From Bugulina stolonifera (Eukaryota; Bryozoa; Gymnolaemata; Cheilostomatida; Bugulidae), in contig OW285192.1 of assembly GCA_935421135.1 (NCBI GenBank), forward strand, positions 9,693,501 to 9,757,500: a stretch of 64,000 bases of DNA, written 5' to 3'. Made by a program: the position numbers and the translations under genes. The notes beneath the pieces are model-generated. The model worked only from the letters and a program-made list of their open reading frames with translations, ran no database searches and had not been told where the DNA came from. Below, one piece after another: positions 37,001 through 47,815 of this stretch; the stretch's first letter is position 1; each line of letters begins with the position of its first letter.

Positions 37001-40000
37001 GATCTGCTGTTGTGTTTGTTGTGGCGTGTTTTAGTGATTGCTTCTTAGCCTTAGAGACTCATTCTCTGCTATTTCTGGTAGACTGGTAGTGTGTGGGAAA
37101 TCCGGTTTATTTGGGAAGTTCATAGCCTGGGTACCAGGATCACTAATCCATATCACTCATAGGTTAGCAAGTAGTAGTGTGGGAGTAGACCAGGTGCCAG
37201 GCAAAATTTTTGAGCTTTTTAAATACTATTTGAAATATCTTCTGCTTTCTTAGCAGTTGGGGCAATTGGGTTTGGGTATCACCATTTTTCTAGCAAGCTC
37301 TGAACTGCCACCTAACACTGGAAAATTACTCTAGCTTGCTGTTAGATTCATCTCCCTTAGATAGAATGATACTTACTAATAATGGGATCTAACATGTTCT
37401 AAATTCTACTGGGACGATTAGCTGGCACCACTCACTGAATTTGTATCCTAGGGTGGGCTTGCACCCATGCTAAAACGCTTACTGACCTTCTGATAGAGAA
37501 CAAAAGATTGAATAATGTCATTGACTATAATATACATGCAATTTGGGAGTGTCATTTATTTTCTGTAAAGCAACTCTACCAAGGTTACGTTATTTGTGTA
37601 ATGTAGCCTTTATACAATTATTACACTTCAGTTACTGCTTTCAAACATCTCCAGTAACTCTTTGGGGTGACAATTCCAATTTGAATTTAGCCAGTGCAGG
37701 AGGGCAACTCCCAAACCGTTGGCAAATTTTGGACAGGGGACAGTATTGGTAAAATCCTAGAATTTGTAGATGCTGGATTGGGACTAGGGTTGCCATTAGC
37801 AATATTGCTATTCTTTAGTTGTATAATGGCAATCAAAAATTCATCTTTTCCCTGCTTTTACCCTTAGACTTGCTGCTTTATACCCCAGAAACTATAATGC
37901 TTTCACCCGCTATCAATATTGTAATCTCATTCATTCTCACCTTATAATTCATGGTGACAATAGCAGTTGTAATTATGTTTTGTTATTTCATATGTCTAAT
38001 TATTTGTTGTATGATTAGGTGGTATGACAGTAGTAGTGTTGTTTGTGTTGATTGTTTTATTTCCATATTCATTTTATGTCACATTGTTTAGTTTTTAATT
38101 CTGTATAAAAAAATTTTGTCCTGTAAATCTGGGGTATGGGAATACAAAAGACGAGATTCCATGCAACGCTTAAAAAGTGTAGGAGAAGGTAACTCATTGT
38201 ACCAACATTCCAATACACACTTATACATTAGATTCATTGAGAGCTATCAACCTATATGATTGTATTTGTAGGTGTGATGCCAGCAAAATCCAACAGTTCT
38301 TCCAGAACTTTATTATTAAAAAGTCGGGCATTGGCTGGGTGCGATGGCTCATCTAGGGCTAGCTCTGAGGAACCTCACACTACAGGCAGCGTCCAATCAT
38401 GTGATGATGTAGTTAAGTCATCAACAACAGGATTATCCAATGAAAGCGATGACAGCATTGGAGTACGGCAGCCTCGCTTTGGACTTGGGTAAGTGTTTGA
38501 TATGCAACTACATGTAGTTCCTGCAGCATCACGTAGATTATTACTATAGGCTACATTTATACTTCATGTGCATCATGCAAATTATACCTTAGGCTTGAGC
38601 AATGACGGCACTCAAGTAAAATGATAAAATAAAGATGGCTGGTTTAAAATCGGATGTAAGCCTATGTACTGTAGCTATAATTGATTTGTTAATGATAATA
38701 TCTTGTTATCGATATTCTCAATTCTATTTCTAGAAAACAAGCATGTATATAATTGGTAATATATTCCTCCAAACTACAAAAGTGTACTCTGCATGGGTTA
38801 TATATGTATATCATATTCTACTGTGTACCAAGGATTTTTGCATGAGACTAGACATTTGAACATTTCACGCACACACGTCATTTCTGAAACTTATAATAGC
38901 CATTTGCCTCCTTCTATGCTGTGTGAATCCTTCAACACACCCTTTACAGTTTTACACTTTGAATATTTATTAAACGTCTGAGTGGCGACTCCTTAGCCAT
39001 CGTTCTGGTAGTTGTGGGAAAATGTGCTCTGTAACTACGAGTTCATTTTCCGCTGGCCATGCGAAGTGTTCGCTAACAGGGATAGAGTGGCTAGAGGCGT
39101 AGCAGTCTTTGAAAATAAAATGTGTGCGCAACATTTCTTTGCGTAGTTTGCAAGACTTTTGACAGCTGAAGTGTAAAAGGCCGTCAGTTTTCTTTCTCCT
39201 GAAATAATAGCGTATGTTTATAGACAAATTGTATAAAGTCAAGGTGCAGTATTTTTGATGGATTTAAGATTATTTTGTTTTCTATTCTTTGAAGGTGTCA
39301 GTATCAATTACATATAGAAAACAGTTATTATTAAATGACTGATCATGTACATGAAATGCTGCACTCCATTAGACATTTCAGTGTTGGCTATTCTATTATT
39401 TCCAATGCTTAAAACAACATGTGACTGGGAGCGTATTATTTTATGCTTCGGTGTCATAACATGAAACCTGCTTATTCAGTATTGTTTATATATAAATATA
39501 TGTATACCGTGGCACCCTGCGGTTTTGTGGTCGGAATTTAAAGTCATTTTTCTGTGAAATATACCTTGTTTTCTCCCCTGTCTAACTCATGTCTTCTCCC
39601 ATCTCATGCAACTGCATCCTTAATGCTATCCCAACATCCTCTGCTATGGATATCAACAGTTCCCATCTATCTGTAATCCATAGCCTCTGCTCTCACTTGA
39701 ATACAGCCCAGCATATTAACAGCATTACCCTTGTATTTGGAAAATCTATACTATAAGCTTCATGTGATAAACAAATTATATTTTTTCAAATTATTTTAGA
39801 TGTGATGAACATGACAGTTCGTCAACAAGTTCAACTGACAACAACGCATCAAACATTCCAGTATCTTCCAAACTGCCTCGACCACCTCTAGTTCGTCACG
39901 TACCACTGCGTCAGACGACTGATTCCATGTCTGTTTGTTCAGAGCAGGTCGGCCTTTCTAGTGCTTCTGTGGATGAGGTCGTTCTACGTACACGATCAAG

Positions 40001-40466
40001 GACAAACGAATCTTTGGATAAGTATAAACAAAATAAACTGAGAGCCAAAACGGTTGACTCTCCGTTGGTGACGTCAAGTGAATCAACTGGTTGTGGAACT
40101 AATCTAGTATTGACCAATAAAAATAGTTCAACACTGAATCAGATGAAACGTTCGTATACAACGACTGATGCAGGCTTGAACAGGTTCAACGGTAGGACTT
40201 TATCTTCTCCATCAATGAGTGATACTTATCCCGAGTCGGCCCCCGCCTCAATTACGGCACCCTCCTCAATTACGGCCCCCGCCTCAATTACGGCACCCTC
40301 CTCAATTACGGCACCCTCCTCAATCTCGTTGTCGCAGGGTAACGACTCAGACGCATCTGTCAGTTCGGAGTCCAAGGACGGTGATTCTATTAACGTGAGG
40401 AAGAGCAAGAGTAAGAAGAAACTGCAACTGTTTAAACTATTCAAGTCCAAACCTCATACATCGTGA
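22713..40466 (+). CDS. STIM: Stromal interaction molecule (STIM), ER calcium sensor, 15 exons
   Basis: Exons: 22713-22857, 23514-23641, 26019-26133, 27325-27436, 30279-30394, 31471-31568, 31772-31912, 32297-32410, 32864-33025, 33680-33786, 35186-35343, 35651-35728, 36814-36912, 38272-38488, 39800-40466. All GT-AG junctions keep phase and give 818 residues. A signal peptide covers about 1-22. Luminal Cys52 and Cys59 precede a canonical EF-hand loop at 77-88 (DDDENGDIDLEE) and a SAM domain at about 130-203. The transmembrane helix is about 213-231. Coiled coil 1 runs about 239-340 and the SOAR/CAD Orai-activating region about 344-440, with the basic KLRKKK at 382-387. Then come an acidic LDDFDD at 476-481, an SNIP motif at 614-617 and a lysine-rich tail for plasma-membrane lipids. 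STIM proteins sense ER calcium loss and open Orai channels. The last 340 residues are Ser/Thr-rich and poorly conserved. Confidence 0.96.
25038..25073. repeat. (TA)n microsatellite in STIM intron 2
   Basis: Near-uninterrupted TA dinucleotides. Confidence 0.85.
28706..28818. repeat. 13-bp tandem repeat in STIM intron 4
   Basis: Unit AGAAGTGTATTGT in about eight to nine copies, with degenerate copies just upstream from about 28660. Because 13 is not a multiple of 3, the minus-strand open frame across it has a 13-residue repeat; this is an artefact, not a gene. Confidence 0.9.
31711..31782 (+). repeat. 24-bp triplication across the STIM exon 7 acceptor
   Basis: Three units start at 31711, 31735 and 31759 (ATTCTGTAGTAGGTTACAAT...). 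The third is slightly altered and supplies the acceptor and first codons of exon 7. The upstream copies preserve TAG|GTTACAATG decoys. Confidence 0.9.
33549..33690 (+). repeat. Triplication across the STIM exon 10 acceptor
   Basis: Units start at 33549, 33601 and 33638 (GTCTAC..GGTCTTTGGTCATT). The first and third contain the acceptor and first exon bases ATTGTAG|GATTCCT; the middle one is cut short before the acceptor. Confidence 0.9.
33796..33955. repeat. Degenerate CAGTTAGT-type repeats, STIM intron 10
   Basis: Irregular tandem array of short CAGT(T/C)AGT and TACCAGT words directly after exon 10. Confidence 0.7.
34109..34658. repeat. 29-bp minisatellite in STIM intron 10
   Basis: About 19 near-identical head-to-tail copies of a 29-bp unit containing CATACTCATGTACATACTTG; the last one or two copies are degenerate. 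No unique spacers separate the units, so this is not a CRISPR-type array. Confidence 0.97.
38970..39242 (-). pseudogene. Possible GIY-YIG-like retroelement fragment in STIM intron 14
   Basis: A minus-strand open frame of 90 codons in a GC-richer island. It reads LRKEMLRTHF then SSHSIPVSEHF, which resembles the C-terminal part of GIY-YIG endonuclease domains in Penelope-type elements (basic helix, then PVSxHF). No reverse transcriptase is nearby. The call rests on a short motif and could be chance. Confidence 0.3.
40238..40330 (+). repeat. 18-bp coding repeat in the last STIM exon
   Basis: About five copies of an 18-bp unit that encode the hexapeptide APSSIT/APASIT. It keeps frame, as expected for repeat-length change in a disordered tail. 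Confidence 0.9.
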
Positions 40467-41032
40467 CAGCGTTTAGTTCACCTACCTTCCTGTACAATCC
40501 AATTGATAACAGAAGAGTTTTGATTATCTACTGAGCGGATACTTTATTGAACTACTTGCTATCAAGACAACGCTTCCATTTTTTGAGAAAGAATTCAATT
40601 TCAAACTTCCTTTTTATTTTAGTTTATTTATGCATAATATGTCCAGTTATCTCTTAACCTATTTGACTTAGTATACTATGTTTGTTGCACACCTTTTAAC
40701 ACATTTGAACTTGTCTTGTTTCTAGCAACTAGAGGTTGATCCACTGTCAAGATTGAAGTAGGACTGTGTGTTTTGATTAAGATACATGATTATGCTATAA
40801 TCACCTTCTACGTCATGATGTTAGAATAATAGTAATAATAATATATTGACTTTATTTTGTTATGTCCACACAATTCATACTATTATTGTGACATTTCTCA
40901 TAGTTTTGGAGGATAGCATTTAAATATCACTATTATTTTACCTCTGTACATGTATATGTGTAATGCTAGTCACATTGTAGCAAGCTCAATGTACCTGTTA
41001 ATGTACATGTAGATGTATGTAAGTTTTAAGGT

Positions 41033-41038
41033 AATAAA
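41033..41038 (+). terminator. Candidate STIM poly(A) signal
   Basis: AATAAA about 570 bases past the stop; a second AATAAA lies at 41068-41073. Confidence 0.55.
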
Positions 41039-41423
41039 TGCTAGATTTACCATTCACAATTTCAGCAAATAAATGGATTTAAACCTGTTTGTCATTCCGG
41101 AAACTTTTAGGGAATAACCGCAGTTATACTTGGTTAGTGACCAAATGTGGGCTATGTGGCTGTTTAAAAAGTTTTGAACTTTTTAGGCTAGGCTTTTGTT
41201 ATAGTTACAAGTGTTTCTAGTAGCAGCATGGTGGACATTAGTCATGGTAAACTCGCTCTGCCGTTAGTAATTCTGTTGGACAAGCATATTTTGCTCAAAA
41301 ATTGGCTCTTGAGTGCAGTCCCACAGTTGCTGCCAACTTGCTCCAACCCAATAATTTGCAGCAGGGATAATAATACAGTATGTTGATATACATATATTAT
41401 AATAATACACCGACAGCTCTCTT

Positions 41424-41576
41424 GAGACCCACACTGTATTGGTAGATCATCCTTAAGACCTACACTGCCATGGTAAACCATCCTTGAGACCTACACTTCC
41501 TTGGTAAACCATCCTTGAGACCTACACTGCCTTGGTAAACCATCCTTGAAACCTACATTGCCTTGGTAAACCATCC
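41424..41576. repeat. 31-bp minisatellite, about five copies
   Basis: Unit includes GACCTACACTGCCTTGGTAA and CCATCCTT; the copies differ at a few positions. Confidence 0.9.
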
Positions 41577-42258
41577 AAGGCCCTATGCTGGTGGGCACAG
41601 TAGAGATAATAATGAGAGAAGACCACGCCGTTTTTCTTAGTGATTGCGAAACTGAAGAGGCGGGTGCAATGTTGTGTCATGTTTGCAGAATCAGTTCTTT
41701 AAAATACCCAACAGAAATTGTCCTCCCATGACTACAATCTTGCTGCCGAACAAAGGTCTATGTTCATACGATACAGTATAACTAAAGTTTCAAGCTGATA
41801 GCGGCTATGCATCGCCATGACAAAGTGACTGTATCTACATGTCGTATCTACAGTTTTCATAAATTCTAAATTTACACAGAGTGCTTCAAGTTCGAAATTT
41901 TATTAATAAAGTAAAATAATTTAATTTATAAGTTGAGTGAAAACAGCACCACTAAAACCATCTCATAACGAACTACACTGCAACTTACATAGGCTACATG
42001 TATATGCACAACTTAAAAACAATGCACCCTTTGTGAGCCTGCGATTTGGGAAAGCACTCCACATAATTCATATCAAAATAGAGTAAAAATCTTTAATTTT
42101 CATGCACTTTCAAAAGATAGATGTTGTCAGTACAGCTACCATATAATATTATTATATAACACATAGTATTAAGTCCTAGAGCAAATTTCTACATCCAAGT
42201 GCTAACCCGGCCTCGTGTAGAAGTATGCCTCGGGAGCTACATGTATAGCATCGCTGGA

Positions 42259-45200
42259 CTACTCATATTTGTGCTTAATCGAGATTATGTTCGAGTGTGT
42301 GATTCTCTGCCTCAGCTCTCTCAAAGGTTGGTACTCATCTAAAAATAGTGAAATTAACTACAATTTTATTTAATATTGCAGAATAGTCATGTGCATAGGC
42401 CTATAATGTAGAATATAATAAACAAGATTATACAGTGAGATATTATTACCAGCTTCCTCTACCAAAGTTGGGTGTGGTGCTTTGGAAAGGAACACACATA
42501 GATATAATCAAATAAAAATCAAACACTTGCAATTTATAAAAAAAAGGTTCACATATTACTCCAGGTAGGTTGGAATGCTCAGTCTCGTCACTCAAACTGT
42601 TTGTTATACTGTAACTAATGAACATAGCACTCAGGCTAATGGTTTTTTTTGCACCTACTTGAGTTATAGAAAGTGTTATAGTCTGCTTCTGAATTCCATT
42701 GGTTTAGAATGATTAGACTAGGTTTCCATGTCCCTCTGTGGCTTATTGGGTTGTGACATGCAGCCGATACAAACACCTAAACATATACAAACACATATAA
42801 ATATCATGGAACTTGAATCTTACATGCCAACATCTTAAAATTTATTTGAATAAAATAGTCTGTTTTCTCACTCTAGAATAACATCATAAATGGACCTAAC
42901 TATACAACATTATGATGTGAAATCACACAACACAATCATGCACGAAAGTAACCCCAGGCCAACTACTTGAATGGCACATGGTATATATTTGCTAAAAAAA
43001 TTATATTTTGTGTCCTGGACTACATGCATATTCAGATTGCACTTCTAGATGCACACAGAATTACATGTATCCGCAAATTAGCCATATATGATTAAGCAAA
43101 TCGGCTTTTAAAGTATGTGAATTGAACAACCTTATTATAACATCAAATAAATAATAATATTTTTTGATCAATATAGGTTATTAACAATAACAATATTTAA
43201 CTAATCACTTAACAGGCTTAGGTATTAAACCAGATTATATAAATAAAATCAAGCAGTGAACTTTTAAATTCAAATTTCTCTTAAAAGGAAACTGTAGAGA
43301 TCAAAGAAAAACTTAACATACTCAAAATATCTAATCTTTAATTCAAAACTTTCATACATATTATCACCAATTTTGCTCTAATTCCACTTGAGTATTCAAT
43401 CAGTTACATAGCATATACATGTACAGACACATGCTATGCAACATTGCACTTGAATATACATACATTGTATATATGTTGTACAGCTGCATGATTTTACATA
43501 TACTACTCATATTTCCATGTGATATCTCACAGACATTCAAAACTAACTAAGACTGAGTTTCGCACCACTTGGACCATGTGCTATAAATATAGTACACTAT
43601 AATATAGATGCTCTGCATAAAAATAATAAAAATAAATTCTAGTGATCTATTTTAATATTCTTCTAACTTTTTCCTGTTATTAAAACTTTTGCAAGTATGT
43701 GGATAAAACATATAAAATACATTGTAAATGTCATTTAAGTTTGCTAAATGCTCACTTTTCCCTGATTCTTTATCTGAGAAGTCTGCGGGACGTACTCTTC
43801 AATAAACCTTCCCTGATCAAACACACTCACATCGGCGAGAACAAACAGATCTTTTCCTAAAAAAAGTTAAAATTTGCAATTAGAAACCAACCAAATTAAA
43901 GAATATAGATACTATATATAAATAACTGGGTTTGATCAATTTAGGAGAAGGAATCGTCTGTAGTTACTGGAAAACAAAGAGAATTGAGTTTCCTGAAAGA
44001 CGTGGTCTATTGGAAATTGGGTTATACTGCAAATAGTAAGCTGTATATTTGGAGACGACTGAACCCACATGAGTACAGCATTGCGTTAATCGCAGACAAC
44101 TAATATAGCAATTGTTCACAGCATATTATACAATATACATGCAGATCTATATGCACACTACGATAAATTTCGACATGCACGGAGTGCAACTCAACCAACA
44201 CAACTGTGTTATTATCCTACCTCTTGGTGGATGTCCTTTAGCCTCTACAACGCACACATCCATTCCATCCATAAAGTCCGGTTGTTTAACCATTGGGTCA
44301 CTCTGGAGATAACTAGTTGCACACCTCTTAGAGCTGAAGTAAAGGATGGCAACCGTACGGTTAGCGGCCCAGTTACCTTCGATTAACTTGACCTACAAAA
44401 TTTCAACATGTGGCTTCCTGGTAAACATTCATTGTCAGGGAAGTAATATGAGATCAAAGAATTTTTTTTCGAGTACGTCTTAATCCAAATAATGGTGTAC
44501 ACCTCATCAGTGCAGCCCAGTGATAGTCCTAGAGGCACATCTGGAAGAAGATGTAATACACTGAGCTAGAGTTCTCTGCCTTGTATGTGGTCTAATTCAC
44601 ACTATAAGAGTGAGTATAAGCACACCTGCAAAGTCAAGAATGATTATAATCTTGTACATAAAGGGACAATAAATTTTCCAGTAACTAGAGTTATTTTACA
44701 GCAGAATAATTATTCTTTATTTATAGCGATTGAACAGTAATGATAAATGTTTAATTTAAATGCCTTTGTTACTAAACATCATGCACCTGTAGTCAGCCAT
44801 TATAAGCATGAGTAAGTTGTATTATTAACTGCGCATATAATAGACAGGTTACATATAGCATATACTCGTAGCAATTGTACCCATGCTCTCACAGGTCATT
44901 TTTATAAATACTATTGATATGCAATATCAGACAATCAACATAAGTCACACAGTAAAATGAGTAGTTGAAATGTTTTTAGCGGCAATGGGAAAGTTTGGAA
45001 GTAGCACATCAGATTTCTTTGCAACCAAAATTATACTTGGGCAGTAAAATATTAAGTGCAGGTCCTAAGGAATTATGATTGCATTGTTAGTAGTCAGCAA
45101 GCTAGTAACATTGCTTAGGCTTATACCAAATAATACAGTGATTCATAGATAGCTGAACAGTGAAACAGTAGTAACCATACCTCTGGAGCTGAACAGACTA

Positions 45201-45315
45201 GAGAACCGTTATAGTTGGCCAGAATGGAGCTGTTCTTCATCATTATATTCCTGAACCTTTGGTAGTTACTAATTGGGTACACAAAAACAACAAATACTTC
45301 ACAGTCTGCATCCAT
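42259..45315 (-). CDS. Tandem DUF1330-domain protein, five exons
   Basis: Exons in coding order are 45315-45181, 44392-44221, 43856-43756, 42776-42659 and 42338-42259. All junctions are GT-AG and phases agree, giving 201 residues. Residues 1-99 match the DUF1330 pattern (dimeric alpha/beta barrel fold): a first strand VFVVFVY, ILANYNGSLV, then LIEGNW, AILYFSS and DVCVVEAKG. Residues about 104-198 repeat the layout: LFVLADV, an IKNQGKVFV strand, GTWKPSLIILNQW, then SNEYQPLRELRQRI, which matches the family's SPEY-L-LR segment. The two halves are only weakly alike, so the duplication is old. The family is mostly bacterial and its function is not established; I infer none. A minus-strand acceptor at 45340 and a donor at 46163 suggest a non-coding first exon. 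Confidence 0.8.
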
Positions 45316-46395
45316 CTTGTGGAATTCTCAGCTTGACCTCCTAGAAACCATTTAATTAATATAAATTATTATGCAATCAGTTTCCAGTTATAGTTGACAT
45401 ACAGTGTGGAGATAATTACTAGCCAAGTGATCCGAATGATATAACTACTTGTACTTGTATAGTGATTCAAATAATTCCCTACACGAAACAGTTCACAGTT
45501 CTGCAGCTTTAATTGTGATGATATTGCCAGAGGAGCCTCGGATTTCTAATGAAAGTATACAGTTTTATTAAAAACAAATAACTTCAACAAATATTGCTAT
45601 TGAACAGCATAGAAAATTAAAATGATGCAAAAATAATTATCATGTTCAACTTATTGCAGTATATTTACATGTATGTATCTAATATTTTACAAGTAATTGT
45701 AAAGCTATTTCTACATAATATATACATGTAGATGCACAACTACATGTATGCATATAAAATGTGCATAGGTTTTAATACCATGTATATATTCAAATATTTC
45801 TATATTTATCTTAATTAACTCAAACCTTTCATTCTTTAAAATACATGAGTAATGATGCATAATCTAATGCTAAAAGTAGGCCTTAAATATTGATTTTCTA
45901 ACTAATGCAAGAGCCATGATACTTCTAAACAAAATAAAAATAATATCATAATATTATCATATTATGTTCTGATTATATATTGGGATAATAAGTGATGATT
46001 CTCATAATGGGTAGTAGCAGTAGTAAGCACAGCAGTGTTTAACTAAGAAAGTGTAGAAAAACCAGCTATTGAGCCTGAGCCATGGAAAATTTTGAAGTAG
46101 TCAATTCAATCATTTTTACAATGTAACCAGAGTTAGACAGACAACAAAACAGGCACACTCACCTGTAAGTTTTGTCTTTGTGGTAGAAGTACTGGTACAT
46201 TAACTATTACTATTGGGAATGTGCTATTGCAGAATGGAATGGGAAAAATATATTACTATTATTATAATTAAATAATATAAAGGAGGTCTGCTTAGTAATT
46301 AACTACTGCCAATTACGGGAGCTGCACGCGATACTTCTGTCAAAACACTAATTGCCAACTATTCACGTGTGGTACTTTCAAGTTTCAATTTATTG

Positions 46396-46409
46396 GTTGT
46401 CGTGGAAAC
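46396..46409 (+). promoter_or_regulatory. RFX X-box-like motif with adjoining inverted CCAAT
   Basis: GTTGTCGTGGAAAC matches the X-box consensus GTHNYYATRRNAAC with one mismatch. It overlaps an ATTGG (46392-46396). It lies about 90 bases upstream of the start of the small gene and on the promoter side of the DUF1330 gene. In animals RFX sites close to the start often mark ciliary genes. Confidence 0.4.
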
Positions 46410-46500
46410 GAAATGGAGCAGCTAGATGTCACCAATCATCGCACATTATTGTTAGCAGGTGTTCTTGACACTGCTACTCAAAAGGTTTGGCGGGTTTATA

Positions 46501-47815
46501 ATGGTGTCCCGCAAATACGACTACGATCAATTGAACATTGACCTCTTACAACTGTTGTTCAAAGAAAATCATAAATTGGACAAAGAGGTAGATGCACAAC
46601 TACGGAACTGTTTCCTGTTTGCATATTCCCTTTTATAAAGTTTCATAAAAAAATATAAAATCCTATCTTTGTCCTATACAAGGCAGTCCTTCCTAATATT
46701 AGGGTAAAATATCTCTGTTCCCAAACTGCTGTAACCTTAAAGATGTATTAGCTTTAGTTTAGTAGCCTATGGGTATCAGTAACCAAAGTGGAAGTAACTT
46801 ACTTCCACTTGACTTTGACTTTGGTTACTGATACCCATAGGCTTACTTAGTAAGACTAAAAGCTAATAGAAAAATGCTAAAACCAAACTAAGCTAAACTC
46901 TAAAACTGCCCAAGGAGTAAGTTACTCTTTGAACTGCCTAATTAGAATCAAAATGAAATAAAAATTAGAAAAAGAATACCATGGCTATTATGATTATATA
47001 ATAATAATATTATTAAAATTAAAATTCGTTTATCATTCAAATGACTAACGTTGATATTGATATTTGTTCATTGAATATCCAATATGATATTGTTATTCGA
47101 TATTCTATTGACTATTCTATTGGAATTGGGTTATCTTTATCATTATCTTATGAGTGTTTCACTCCATTGAATGACACGCATTACATTCTCATATTAGATA
47201 TTCACTGTTTATGATTTATTACATAGCCACATCATTTATCAATAGTTAAATCCACAATTAATGTCTATAACTATGCTAATAAAATTTGATGGTGATAATA
47301 GTGTGGTCATAATCTGCGGATGAAGTTCACAACGATTGTACAATTTTCATTTTATGTAATAGATTTAAGATTTTAATTGATAGTAATTACAATATTTTAA
47401 TTAGAGTAAGTAAGAATTTTAATTTAAAGCTATAAATAGCTTCTATTAGTTACAATTTATTTTTCTTTTGAATGATACCTAGTAATATTGACTTTAATTC
47501 AAAATATTTTAATCCATGTTTCTATGTAATTTTAAACAGGCTTATGATAATAATTATTGATTCTTGAATAAAAATTTGTGGGTCATGTACGTATATCGAC
47601 AGAAAGGTTTGGAACATCTTACTTCAACAGGAAAAATTGAGGGTAAGCGTAGCGGTCGCAGACAAAGAATAAAGTAGGCCTACATAGATAGTTTGAATAA
47701 CTGAATATCAGGAGGTAACATCAAGCAACGAAACATAAATTTTATGAGAAAGGATGATCTGAGGAGTGAGTGGCAAGACATGATCACCAATGTCTGTTCC
47801 AGACCTGGTACCTAA
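46501..47815 (+). CDS. Small unidentified three-exon protein (76 residues)
   Basis: Exons 46501-46587, 47603-47642 and 47712-47815 join at GT-AG borders with phases 0 and 1 matching exactly, giving 76 residues. The protein is hydrophilic and basic. It starts MVSRKYDYDQLN, has an amphipathic segment LLQLLFKENHKLDKE and ends DLRSEWQDMITNVCSRPGT. I do not recognise the family. An ATG at 46413 in another frame opens a 42-codon frame that overlaps this start and might be an upstream ORF. Support comes from three clean splice junctions in phase and from the X-box-like site upstream. A chance arrangement of short exons is possible. Confidence 0.45.
46745..46868. repeat. Foldback repeat in intron 1 of the small gene
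   Basis: A perfect 25-bp inverted pair (46765-46789 with 46818-46842, core CCTATGGGTATCAGTAACC) surrounds a second palindrome at 46786-46810. Weaker pairing extends outward. MITE-like. Confidence 0.8.

Larger units (their letters stand above)
40467..42258. other. 3' regions of convergent STIM and DUF1330 genes
   Basis: The STIM 3' UTR lies at the left. A 31-bp minisatellite is in the middle. A minus-strand AATAAA at 41899-41904 may end the DUF1330 gene. No other exon seen. Confidence 0.5.

Noticed and set aside
36795..37034. Continuation of STIM exon 13 into the following open frame
   Set aside because: A GTAAGC donor at 36913 joins exon 14 in phase; beyond it the sequence is intron-like.
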